From the NCBI RefSeq assembly GCF_027922185.1, contig NZ_BSFE01000009.1:62001-126000 (forward strand): a DNA stretch of 64,000 nucleotides, given 5' to 3'. Made by a program: the position numbers and the translations under genes. Positions 1 through 8,175 of this stretch are shown here, one piece after another. Below the pieces are notes generated by a model that saw only the letters and a list, made by a program, of their open reading frames with translations, was not told the origin of the DNA and searched no databases. Positions within the stretch are counted from its first letter, which is position 1. Each line of letters opens with the position of its first letter. The DNA comes from Maricaulis virginensis (lineage in GTDB: Bacteria > Pseudomonadota > Alphaproteobacteria > Caulobacterales > Maricaulaceae).

Positions 1-1524
1 TCGCGCGCCATGCTGCTGACCGGTCTGGACGCACACCGGGCCGGCGTCGGCACCATTCCCGAAGTGATCCCGCCGGAACATCGCGGCGCGCCGGGCTATC
101 GCCTGTCGCTGGATCCGTCGGTCGCCACCATCGCGGAAAGCCTGCAGGAGGCCGGCTATTACACCGCAATGACCGGCAAATGGCATCTGGGCCATGGCGC
201 GGGCGAGACGCCGGACGCCCAGGGGTTCGAACGCTCCTTTGCGCTGGACGCCTCCGGGGCCGACAACTGGGAACAGAAATCCTACATGCCGTACTATCGC
301 GGCGCGCCCTGGTTCGAGGACGGGCAGCCGGCAACACTGCCGGAGGACTTCTATTCCTCGCGCTTCATCGTCGACCGCATGATCGACTATCTCGACGCGC
401 CGGAGCGGGACGGCCGGCCCTTCTTCGCCTATGTCGCCTTCCAGGCCATCCATATCCCGCTGCAGGTCGATCCGGCCTATACCGACACCTATGTCGACAC
501 CTACGCCGGCGGCTGGGACGCGCTGCGCGAAGACCGGCTGGACCGCGCCATCGATCTCGGCTTCGTTGCACCGGACACGACGCTTGCGGAAACGCCGGAC
601 AGGCTGCGCCCCTGGGACAGTCTCACCGAAGAACAGCGTACCCTCTACACCCGCTCCATGGCCGTGAATGCCGGCATGCTGGAGGCGATGGACGCCCATC
701 TGGGCCGGCTGATCGATCATCTCGACGCGACCGGCGCGCTGGACAATACGCTGATCATTGTCACCTCCGACAACGGTCCCGAACCCAGCCATCCGGTGGG
801 CGAGCCGGGCTTCCGCTTCTGGATGGCCCGCAACGGGATCAGCTGGGATGTCGAAACGCTGGGCGAGCCGGGCACCACGGCCTTTATCGGGCCGGAATGG
901 GCCTTCGCCGCGGCATCGCCGTTCAACCTGTTCAAATTCTACGCCTCGGAGGGCGGGCTGCGCGTACCGCTGGTGATGGCCGGACCGGGCGTTGCGCAGG
1001 GCGGGCGGGTCGACGCCGCGACCAGCGTCGCCGATATCGCGCCCACGCTCGCCGACGCCGCCGGGATCGACACCGGCCCGGCCCGCTTCACCGGACGTTC
1101 GCTGGCCGGCCTTCTCGCCGGAGCGCCGGACACCGGTTTCGCCGAACGCAGTATCGGGTTCGAGGTCTCCGGCAATGCCGCCTTCGTGCAGGGCCGCTGG
1201 AAACTCGTGCGCAATCTGGCGCCCTGGGGCAGTGGCGAGTGGCAATTGTTCGACATCGAAACCGACCCCGGCGAGACCACCGATCTGGGGGATAACGAGC
1301 CCCTTGTCCTCGCCCGCATGATTGCGTCGTATAATGAGTGGGCGGAGACCGCCGGCGTCCTGGCCATGCCCGAGGGCTACAGCGTGCACCGGCAGATTTT
1401 CCGCAACGCGATCCGCCGCCAGCTGAGCTTCTACTGGCCCTGGCTGGCCGGTATCGCCCTGGTCCTGGCCGGAGGCATCGGCATGATCGTCTTCAGCCGG
1501 CGCCGCAAAACGCACAGCGGCTGA
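1..1524 (+). CDS. Sulfatase (arylsulfatase-type), 5' end outside the window
   Basis: The frame is open from base 1, and its first residues, S-R-A-M-L-L-T-G, match the second half of the sulfatase signature C/S-x-P-S-R-x-x-L-L-T-G. The catalytic Cys or Ser that becomes formylglycine therefore lies just before the window, and the gene is truncated by the window edge, not by mutation. Other family marks are the G-K-W-H-L-G block near residue 60 and S-D-N-G-P near residue 255, which carry metal and sulfate-binding residues. The last 30 residues form one hydrophobic helix followed by R-R-R-K, suggesting a C-terminal membrane anchor, which is uncommon for this family. It hydrolyses an unidentified sulfate ester, probably outside the cytoplasm. 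It converges on the serine hydrolase gene at 1680. Confidence 0.9.
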   Translation, partial: SRAMLLTGLDAHRAGVGTIPEVIPPEHRGAPGYRLSLDPSVATIAESLQEAGYYTAMTGKWHLGHGAGETPDAQGFERSFALDASGADNWEQKSYMPYYRGAPWFEDGQPATLPEDFYSSRFIVDRMIDYLDAPERDGRPFFAYVAFQAIHIPLQVDPAYTDTYVDTYAGGWDALREDRLDRAIDLGFVAPDTTLAETPDRLRPWDSLTEEQRTLYTRSMAVNAGMLEAMDAHLGRLIDHLDATGALDNTLIIVTSDNGPEPSHPVGEPGFRFWMARNGISWDVETLGEPGTTAFIGPEWAFAAASPFNLFKFYASEGGLRVPLVMAGPGVAQGGRVDAATSVADIAPTLADAAGIDTGPARFTGRSLAGLLAGAPDTGFAERSIGFEVSGNAAFVQGRWKLVRNLAPWGSGEWQLFDIETDPGETTDLGDNEPLVLARMIASYNEWAETAGVLAMPEGYSVHRQIFRNAIRRQLSFYWPWLAGIALVLAGGIGMIVFSRRRKTHSG

Positions 1525-1626
1525 GCACAAACGGGGTCACAAGGGGCACGTTATGTCCCTCTTGTATGGACCCTATGTCATACCAATGGCGCAGGTGTGC
1601 ACACGGTTCGAGCCACCAAAAGACCC

Positions 1627-1676
1627 GGGTGCCGAACGGTTTGACGCCGCCCGGCACCCCGTCAGTCGGAGGGGTG
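1627..1676. terminator. Candidate bidirectional terminator between convergent genes
   Basis: The gap between the convergent sulfatase and serine hydrolase genes holds an 8-bp inverted repeat, GGGTGCCG (1627-1634) with CGGCACCC (1652-1659). A competing stem pairs CACCCC (1655-1660) with GGGGTG (1671-1676). There is no T-tract on either side, so intrinsic termination is only inferred from position and pairing. Confidence 0.35.
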
Positions 1677-1679
1677 GCG

Positions 1680-3653
1680 TCAGAAGTTCGTTTCCCAGCT
1701 GAGCAGTCCGTTCAGGGCCGCAAACAGGATCACGATCAGGATCGCCACGGCGAGCACCAGGCTCCACAATCTGGCGAACCAGCTCTGCCGGCCCTGCCAG
1801 ACGGTGAAGGCATTCCACAGCGCCATTGCGAAGGCCGCATAGAGCAGGAGCTGCATCGCCATCGTCACGAAGAGCTGGGTGCCGAAGCCGGACCCCAGTC
1901 CCGACAGGTCGGTGAACAGCGCCTGGAAGAGCAGCACCCAGGCGATCAGGAAGACGAAGACCAGCGCAATGCCGATCCGCACCAGCCGGTAGGACATCGC
2001 CTCCCGGCCGCTCAGCGCAAACGCCTGCCCATAGCGCCAGCGTACGACAGCCCGGACCGGCCACAGGAGCAGCGTCACCAGAAGGGCGCCCAGAGCCAGT
2101 GACAGGAGCGGCATGACCAGCGAGCCTGCGCGATACCAGGGCGCCGGGATCAGATGGATGATCGGCGAGACCGGTTCGAAGGTGACGTAGTCCAGTGAAC
2201 CGTCATCGTCGAAAACCGCAGCCATCCGCTCGTAGCCGTCGACATGACGCCAGACGAAGGGCTCGACCTCGCGCCACACCGCCGGCTTGCCGAACAGCGC
2301 ATATTCCAGGTCGCCGTCGGCATTCATGGTGATGCTTTCCTGGCCGAGGAAGCGCAGGATCGCCGCGAAATTCGTCACCACGGTGCGCGAGCTCTCATAC
2401 TCGCCCACCACGAGCGCGCCGTGCTCGCTGGCCGTGTCCAGACGCGGGCCGACAGGCTCGACCGTCTCGGGGAAGTAGCGTTCGGCAAAAGCCGACGTCA
2501 GCGAAAAACGCAATGTGCCGGCACCCTCACCGGAGGAGTTCACGACGACATAGATGCCCACGCCCTCATCGATCAGCACATTGAGATCGGAGTGGAAGAA
2601 GCCGGTATCGCCGCCATGGCCGCGAATGCGCAGGCTGCCCTTGTCCAGCTCCCAGAAGCCCAGCGCCATGGCGTTGAGCGGCGGGGTGAGCTGGTACACC
2701 GTCTCGTACATCTGCTCCCAGGTCGCCGGAGCAAGCACGTCCGGATTGCGCTCGAGCAGGCCGATCATGAACCGCCCCATCGCCTCGCCGCTGGCCGCCA
2801 GAGAACCGGCCGGCGCCATCGGGACGATCTCGTAATACTGGGGCTCGCCGTCGGCGGCACTGAGATAGCCGTTCGACATGTAGGACTCGAACTGCTCCGG
2901 CAGAGGCTGGTGGAAAGTCGCCCGCTGCATGCCCATCGGCTCGAAAATGCGCGCGGCGACATAGTCCTCGAACGCCACGCCCGTGAGCCGCTGGACGATA
3001 TAGCCGGCCAGCGCAGTGCCGTAGTTGGAATAGGCAGGCGTTTCACCCGGCGGGAAGATCTGCGCCGGCGGCGGCGCCTGCTTCAGGAAGTCCTCCAGCG
3101 GCAGGGCCAGCTCCGGATCGCCGATGATCAGATTGCGGAAACGCTCCTGGAAGCCTGGCGTATGGGTCATCAGATTGCGCATGGTGACCGGTTCGCCGAA
3201 CGTGTGCGGGATCTCGAAATCGAGATAGGTATTGACGTCCTCATCCAGGTCGATGCGGCCCTCTTCGACCTGCTGCATCACGGCAATCCAGGTGAAGAGC
3301 TTGGAGATCGAGCCCGGCCGGAACATCGTGTCATAGCCGTCGACGGGCTGGAGCTCGGCCAGGTCGGCATAGCCGAAACCCCGGCTGGTCAGGATTTCCC
3401 CGTCGCGCACCACGGTGACCTGCGCGCCGACAATATCGCCCTCTGCGATGGCATGGGGCATGAAGCCATCCAGCCAGGCATCGACATCGCTCCGGGTGAG
3501 GCTGGGCTGTCCGGTCTCCGCCGCTTCGACCGCTGCAGCCTGCGGCGGTGGCACGGCGGCCGGATCAACGGTCTCGTCCTGCGCAAAGGCGGTGGCGAAG
3601 CTCAACGCCCCCAGTGCCCCCACCAACCACTTCATTCGCGTTTTCAAAGGCAT
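1680..3653 (-). CDS. Beta-lactamase-fold serine hydrolase fused to a C-terminal four-helix membrane domain
   Basis: This 657-residue protein has a signal peptide (about residues 1-25) and a class C beta-lactamase/S12 domain. The catalytic marks are S115-I-S-K118, Y208-S-N210 and H346-G-G348. After a small beta-rich region come four predicted membrane helices (about 509-531, 557-580, 590-613, 626-650), so the hydrolase is probably tethered facing the periplasm. The ATG at 3653 was chosen because GGAGG lies five bases upstream; an earlier in-frame ATG at 3665 overlaps that site. Family members act on D-amino acid peptides, esters or amides, and antibiotic resistance is not implied. It ends the DgcN/DgcA/DUF819 gene run and closely resembles the hydrolase at 16040 around the SxxK motif. 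Its substrate is unknown. Confidence 0.88.
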   Translation of the reverse strand: MPLKTRMKWLVGALGALSFATAFAQDETVDPAAVPPPQAAAVEAAETGQPSLTRSDVDAWLDGFMPHAIAEGDIVGAQVTVVRDGEILTSRGFGYADLAELQPVDGYDTMFRPGSISKLFTWIAVMQQVEEGRIDLDEDVNTYLDFEIPHTFGEPVTMRNLMTHTPGFQERFRNLIIGDPELALPLEDFLKQAPPPAQIFPPGETPAYSNYGTALAGYIVQRLTGVAFEDYVAARIFEPMGMQRATFHQPLPEQFESYMSNGYLSAADGEPQYYEIVPMAPAGSLAASGEAMGRFMIGLLERNPDVLAPATWEQMYETVYQLTPPLNAMALGFWELDKGSLRIRGHGGDTGFFHSDLNVLIDEGVGIYVVVNSSGEGAGTLRFSLTSAFAERYFPETVEPVGPRLDTASEHGALVVGEYESSRTVVTNFAAILRFLGQESITMNADGDLEYALFGKPAVWREVEPFVWRHVDGYERMAAVFDDDGSLDYVTFEPVSPIIHLIPAPWYRAGSLVMPLLSLALGALLVTLLLWPVRAVVRWRYGQAFALSGREAMSYRLVRIGIALVFVFLIAWVLLFQALFTDLSGLGSGFGTQLFVTMAMQLLLYAAFAMALWNAFTVWQGRQSWFARLWSLVLAVAILIVILFAALNGLLSWETNF

Positions 3654-3687
3654 GCCAGCCTCCATCCTTGTGGTACAAACAATGCGG

Positions 3688-4824
3688 TCACGGGGTGCTG
3701 CCGCCCAGCAGGGCGAAAATCCCGATACCGACGAAATTTCCGAGCACATAGCCGAGGATGCCGGTGAGGATTCCCGGCGCGACGAGGTTCCGCCATTTGA
3801 AGAGGATCGCGATCGCCGCCGCGATCGGCGGTCCGGCGATGCAGGCGAGCGACGCCGTGACCAGCTCGGCATAGTTCAGCCTGAGCAGGTGCCCGGCGAC
3901 GAGCATGAAGACCAGGTGCGACACGAAGATACAGCCGACCATGACGAACATGCCGGGCGCTGCGGACAGCATCTCCATGACATCCGCCCCCGCGCCGATG
4001 ACGGCGAAGAAGAGATACATGAACATCATCGCCAGCATGTCCTCGCCGCTGAGGCGGGACAGGTAGCGCCGGCCCGCGGTCGCAACCGCCGTGACCAGCA
4101 CGGTGATGACCAGCAGGCGGTAGTCGGGAATGCCCACTGCGTCGGCGACGATGGCGCTGACGGCAACCGCTCCGGCGGCAAGTGCCAGGGCAAGCGTCAG
4201 CCCGAACAGGCTGCCGCCGGAACCGGCGCCGGCCGCATCCTGCGGTCCGGCGTGCAAAACCGCCTCCATCCGCCAGCCATAGCGGCGCTGCAGCAGCGAC
4301 CAGCCGGCGGCAAGGTTCAGCAGAATGATGAAGCCCACGCCGAGAATATTGTCTATCGCCAGTGCGGCGGAGAGCTGGGAGCTGTCGTCGAAACCCACGG
4401 CTTCCGCCACGGCAACGAAGTTCAGGGAACCGCCGGTATAGGTGGCGGTGAACACGGCCGCGATGGCAGCCTCGCTATCACCGAGATCGACCAGCAGCGT
4501 CGCCAGCCAGGCCCCGAACACCGTGCCGGCCATACCGACCAGGAAGGCTACCAGCACGCGGCCGCCCTCGCTGAAGACCTTGACCAGGTCGGCCTTCAGC
4601 AGAAACAGCGCGATCGCCAGCGGAACAAGATAGGTCCAGATCGCGCCATAAAGCGGCGCGGATCTCGGCAGCACGCCGAACTGGGCCGCCGCGAGCGCGG
4701 TCAGGAGGATGATACCGGCGCCGGACAGGCGTTTGCCCCAGCGTGTCTGCTCCAGACCGGCTGCCAGGGCGCAGATCGCCAGAAGGGCCGCGAGCAGGCC
4801 GAATATGTTGTCCGGCGCGATCAT
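3688..4824 (-). CDS. DUF819 (YjcL-like) integral membrane protein
   Basis: A 378-residue, very hydrophobic protein with about ten or more membrane helices. Internal glycine-rich segments such as A-T-Y-T-G-G-S-L-N-F and the later A-G-P-P-I-A-A-A are typical of the DUF819 family of uncharacterised inner-membrane proteins, thought to be carriers or permeases. I chose the ATG at 4824 because the preceding residues look non-coding; a ribosome-binding site is not clear (AAGG only two bases away). It starts 52 bases after dgcA and ends 34 bases before the serine hydrolase, so it is probably in the same operon. Its place next to D-glutamate genes suggests transport of an amino acid or small peptide, but that is inference. 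Confidence 0.75.
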   Translation of the reverse strand: MIAPDNIFGLLAALLAICALAAGLEQTRWGKRLSGAGIILLTALAAAQFGVLPRSAPLYGAIWTYLVPLAIALFLLKADLVKVFSEGGRVLVAFLVGMAGTVFGAWLATLLVDLGDSEAAIAAVFTATYTGGSLNFVAVAEAVGFDDSSQLSAALAIDNILGVGFIILLNLAAGWSLLQRRYGWRMEAVLHAGPQDAAGAGSGGSLFGLTLALALAAGAVAVSAIVADAVGIPDYRLLVITVLVTAVATAGRRYLSRLSGEDMLAMMFMYLFFAVIGAGADVMEMLSAAPGMFVMVGCIFVSHLVFMLVAGHLLRLNYAELVTASLACIAGPPIAAAIAILFKWRNLVAPGILTGILGYVLGNFVGIGIFALLGGSTP

Positions 4825-4876
4825 GGCCTTGCCAATCCGGCACGCGCCGCGCCGGGACGATGTTGCGCACCGGACC

Positions 4877-5860
4877 TCATCCCCACAACCCGGCCTGGGG
4901 TGCGCCCACACAGCCGCTGCGATAGAGCATGCCGCCGGGCAGATCGGACTTCAGGTTCAACGGGCCGTCGAGATCGACGAAGTCGCACAATTGCGCGATG
5001 ACGAAGGCCGGCGCCATGGAGAGCGATGTGCCCAGCATATTGCCGACCATCAGCCGCTTTCCGGCCCGGCGCGCCTCACGGGCAAGCGCCAGCGCCTCGG
5101 TCAGCCCGCCGGTCTTGTCGAGCTTGATGTTGATCATGTCATAGCGCTTGAGTGCGGCCGGCAGTTCACCGCGATGCAGGCAGCTCTCGTCGGCACACAG
5201 AGGGATCGGCGAGCGGAAGCCTTCCAGCGCCTCGTCGGCGCCGCGCGGAAGCGGCTGTTCGACCATCGCCACGCCCAGTTCGGCAAACGGCCCGAGGACC
5301 TGCTGCAACTGATCCATGGAGAAACCCTGATTGGCATCGATGATCAGTTCGGCGTCCGGCCTGGCCTTGCGGATCGCGGTGACCCGTTCGACCGGCTCGA
5401 CATCGTTCAGCTTGATCTTGAGCAGCGGATAGCCCAGGGCCTGTTTGGCCTGCCGGGCCATCAGTTCAGGCGTTTCCTGGATCCCGAGCGTGTAGGCCGT
5501 GCGGCGGTCCTGCGGGGCAATGCCGGTCAGATCCCAGATCGACTTGCCCGACCGGCTGGCTTCCAGGTCCCACATGGCGCAGTCGACGGCATTTCGCGCG
5601 CCGCCCGGCGGCAACGCCTCCTGCAAGGCCTCGCGCGTCAGACCGCGCTCGATCTCCGGGCGGATCGCCTCGATCTGGTCGAGCATCTCCGGCGCGCTTT
5701 CCTTGAGATAATAGACCGGCACACCCTCGCCGCGCCCTTCTGCCCCGTCGCTTTCCAGCGTGACCACCACGGACTCAAGACTTTCGAAGACGTGGCCGGT
5801 GATGACGAAGGGCGCCTTCATCGGCCAGCTTTCGCGGTGAACGCCAAGACGCACGGTCAT
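4877..5860 (-). CDS. dgcA: Enolase-superfamily racemase, probable N-acetyl-D-glutamate racemase DgcA (copy 1)
   Basis: A 327-residue enolase-superfamily protein of the dipeptide epimerase / DgcA type. Visible active-site features are the K-I-K motif (L-L-K-I-K-L-N) for the first base, metal-binding acids in I-I-D-A-N, V-E-Q-P and A-D-E-S, and the second catalytic Lys in I-K-L-D-K-T-G-G. Homologues are often labelled L-Ala-D/L-Glu epimerase. Pairing with the DUF1611 protein DgcN instead points to the DgcN-DgcA route, in which D-Glu is N-acetylated and the product racemised to N-acetyl-L-Glu. The start at 5860 overlaps the dgcN stop by ATGA, showing translational coupling. A paralogue lies at 61991-62968, paired in the same order. 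Substrate choice between N-acetyl-Glu and dipeptides is not proven by sequence. Confidence 0.8.
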   Translation of the reverse strand: MTVRLGVHRESWPMKAPFVITGHVFESLESVVVTLESDGAEGRGEGVPVYYLKESAPEMLDQIEAIRPEIERGLTREALQEALPPGGARNAVDCAMWDLEASRSGKSIWDLTGIAPQDRRTAYTLGIQETPELMARQAKQALGYPLLKIKLNDVEPVERVTAIRKARPDAELIIDANQGFSMDQLQQVLGPFAELGVAMVEQPLPRGADEALEGFRSPIPLCADESCLHRGELPAALKRYDMINIKLDKTGGLTEALALAREARRAGKRLMVGNMLGTSLSMAPAFVIAQLCDFVDLDGPLNLKSDLPGGMLYRSGCVGAPQAGLWG

Positions 5861-6945
5861 GCTGCGCCCCCCGCAACGAGGACATCGACAATCCGGGCGG
5901 CGCCATCCCTGATCGGGTCGATCGCCGGCAGACCGGTCTGGCGTTCCAGATCGGCCAGCAGCACGCGGCGGTCCGGATCCGGCAGCATCGAGGTGTTGAC
6001 CGACAGTCCGACGAAACGGACCTGCGGATTGACGCGGCGCGCGAAGGTCAGGCACTGCGCGATGCTTTCGGTCACCGGCAGGACCGGATATTCACGGCGC
6101 GCGCTCGTGCCCAGCAGGAATTCGCGCGACGGGTCATGGCACAACACCAGGGCGTCCGGCTGGGACCCGTGCAGCAGGCCCAGGCTGACACCCGCAAAAC
6201 TGGGGTGCGACAGGGCGCCCTGACCTTCGATGATATCCCAGTGATCGTCAGCGGCATCGGGCGAAAGAAGCTCTGCGGCGCCGGACAGGAAGTCGGACAC
6301 GACGCAATCGAGCGGAATGCCCTGACCGGCAATCATGATCCCGGTCTGGCCCGTCGCACGGAAGTCGGCGTCGATGCCGCGGGCGCGCATTTCCTGCTCG
6401 ATGGCCAGGGCGGTGTATTTCTTTCCGACCGCGCAGTCGGTACCCACGGTGAGAAGACGCTGGCCGGTGCGCTTGCGCCCGGTGCCGATGGGCAGATGGC
6501 GCGGCGGGGTGCGGACATCGATCAACCGCGCACCGGAAGCCCGGGCGGCCGCGACGATTTCTGGAAAGTCGGACAACCGGACATGCATGCCCGACACCAC
6601 GTCCAGACCCGCCCGGGCCGCCTCGGCCAGATCGCCAACCCAGGCATCGGGGATGGAACCGCCTTCCGAGGCAACGCCGATGACGATCGAGCCGACGCCC
6701 GCACGCGCCGCCTGGGCGACCGACATGTCGGTCAGACCGCCATCGACCTTGCAGCCCGGCGACCGCAGCTGGCCGGCGCATTGCTCGCGCCGCCACTGGA
6801 TGAGGCCCAGGCCCGTCTTGGCATGACCGGTATCCGGCACATTGCCGAAATAGATGAGATAGGGCGCGCGCAACTGTACCGCGGCAAGCCCGTCGGCCTG
6901 CGATGACTCGGCGTGCGTATCCTCAGTTCTGCTGGCGAGAGACAC
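5857..6945 (-). CDS. dgcN: DUF1611 protein, probable D-glutamate N-acetyltransferase DgcN (copy 1)
   Basis: A 362-residue member of the DUF1611 family. The N-terminal half carries A-P-Y-L-I-Y-F-G-N and G-L-T-D-M motifs. The C-terminal half has a P-loop-like segment T-V-G-T-D-C-A-V-G-K-K followed by A-T-G-Q-T-G and I-E-G-Q-G. Characterised marine homologues acetylate D-Glu as the first step of D-Glu catabolism, with DgcA next. The start is GTG at 6945, with GGAGG six bases upstream. It overlaps the upstream permease gene by 23 bases and the downstream dgcA by 4, so the three are tightly coupled. The paralogue at 62968-63984 lacks the first 20 or so residues, which look like a variable N-terminal extension. 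Confidence 0.8.
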   Translation of the reverse strand: MSLASRTEDTHAESSQADGLAAVQLRAPYLIYFGNVPDTGHAKTGLGLIQWRREQCAGQLRSPGCKVDGGLTDMSVAQAARAGVGSIVIGVASEGGSIPDAWVGDLAEAARAGLDVVSGMHVRLSDFPEIVAAARASGARLIDVRTPPRHLPIGTGRKRTGQRLLTVGTDCAVGKKYTALAIEQEMRARGIDADFRATGQTGIMIAGQGIPLDCVVSDFLSGAAELLSPDAADDHWDIIEGQGALSHPSFAGVSLGLLHGSQPDALVLCHDPSREFLLGTSARREYPVLPVTESIAQCLTFARRVNPQVRFVGLSVNTSMLPDPDRRVLLADLERQTGLPAIDPIRDGAARIVDVLVAGGAA

Positions 6946-8047
6946 GGTGATCCTCCAATTGGCTGGGCGTTGCGGTCACGATTTTGAAGACGCCGATCGT
7001 GAGCAGGGGCAGGACGACGATGGCGATGAAGGCGTAGGACAGGAGGCCGTAGCCGCTGGCGATCAGATCGATGATCCCGATCGCTTCTGCGAGGAAGATC
7101 GCGGTCGCGAGCAGCGCAACGGCAACAGCGAGACGGGCCCGCCTGGAAAAGGCACGCCCGGCCGACTTCATCGCTGCGCCGATGCGTTCATTGATGGCGT
7201 GAATGATGCCGACGCCGGTCTCCACGAAGGTTCCGAACAGGACGATCTGGAACAGGATGGTCAGCCAGACGGCATTGAGGAGCTGGAGCAGGTAGACGAC
7301 CGGAACGGCCTCCTCCTGGATCTGCAGGTAGCGGGCCAGCATGGCCACGAAGACCAGTATGCCCGGTACGATGCTGATCGCACCGGCAAGTGCGCCGGAG
7401 ACGAGGGCTTCGCGGCGGGTCTTCAACTGCGGCAGAACGAACAGGACAGCAGCGAAGGCGATGAGATTGTAGGCCGCATAGCGCACGCCATCGAGCAGCC
7501 AGCCGCCCGTGCGGGCGCCCTCGCCCAGGGAGGTCGCGATAGCGTCGCCATAAGTGACGGACACATAGATGAAGAAGATGGCGTAGAGCGCGTAGAGCAG
7601 CAGCGACCACCAGGCCATGATGCGTTCAATGGCCTTGCTGCCGAAGAAGGCCAGGGCGCCGATCGCCAGCAACAGGCCGAGCGAGCCGATGACGGTGGGG
7701 ACGCCGAAGGCTTCCGCCACCATGTGACCCGCTGCCGAACCGAGCACCGACAGCACGAGCAGCGCGATCAGTACGTACAGAATCTCGAACAACCGCCAGA
7801 ACGGCCCCAGAAGCGCCTGGAAGAAGGTGCGGTAGTCATAGCCTTTTGTAAGGCGTGCGAACTCGAAGCCTAGTGCCAGAAGGACGGCCCAGACCGCAGC
7901 TGTCGTCATCAGGCCGAGCAATCCGCCGACGGCCCCGTGCGACAGGAAGAATTCGGCAATCTCGCGCCCGGTGCCGTAGCCGCCACCGATAATGACGGAC
8001 TGAAAGACGAGTCCCGGCAATAGGTAGGTTCTGAAGACCGTGTTCAT
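6923..8047 (-). CDS. YkvI-family (COG3949) membrane transporter
   Basis: A 374-residue protein with about ten membrane helices. Its N-terminus has the glycine-rich first helix G-G-G-Y-G-T-G-R-E-I-A-E-F-F, typical of YkvI proteins in the amino acid/polyamine/organocation superfamily. The ATG at 8047 lies seven bases after AGGA; a GTG directly before it (8050) is an alternative start. It leads the operon with dgcN and dgcA, which it overlaps, so uptake of D-glutamate or a related amino acid is the likely job, by context only. A long hairpin (8125-8164) separates it from the upstream receptor gene, so it may have its own promoter in the roughly 75 bases before its start; I see no clear promoter there. 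Confidence 0.75.
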   Translation of the reverse strand: MNTVFRTYLLPGLVFQSVIIGGGYGTGREIAEFFLSHGAVGGLLGLMTTAAVWAVLLALGFEFARLTKGYDYRTFFQALLGPFWRLFEILYVLIALLVLSVLGSAAGHMVAEAFGVPTVIGSLGLLLAIGALAFFGSKAIERIMAWWSLLLYALYAIFFIYVSVTYGDAIATSLGEGARTGGWLLDGVRYAAYNLIAFAAVLFVLPQLKTRREALVSGALAGAISIVPGILVFVAMLARYLQIQEEAVPVVYLLQLLNAVWLTILFQIVLFGTFVETGVGIIHAINERIGAAMKSAGRAFSRRARLAVAVALLATAIFLAEAIGIIDLIASGYGLLSYAFIAIVVLPLLTIGVFKIVTATPSQLEDHRVSRQQN

Positions 8048-8124
8048 CACGCTTCCTGGTTGGGTCTGTTCGTGATTTCGGACGGGGCAGGCGCGGCCGT
8101 TTGCCGCCGTCTGCCACCGGGCGG

Positions 8125-8164
8125 GGCCTGCCCTGCAGGGCGCTAACGCGTTGCAGGGCAGGCC
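8125..8164 (-). terminator. Long hairpin after TonB receptor 1
   Basis: Perfect 13-bp inverted repeat GGCCTGCCCTGCA (8125-8137) and TGCAGGGCAGGCC (8152-8164) with a 14-base loop, starting 12 bases beyond the receptor stop codon. There is no T-run, so it may act as a terminator, a pause or an mRNA 3'-end stabiliser that limits read-through from the receptor into the permease-dgcN-dgcA genes. Confidence 0.6.
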
Positions 8165-8175
8165 GGTCCGCGCGA

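Noticed and set aside
1605..1614. GGTTCGAGCC resembling a tRNA T-arm
   Set aside because: No acceptor stem, D-arm or anticodon arm can be folded around it.
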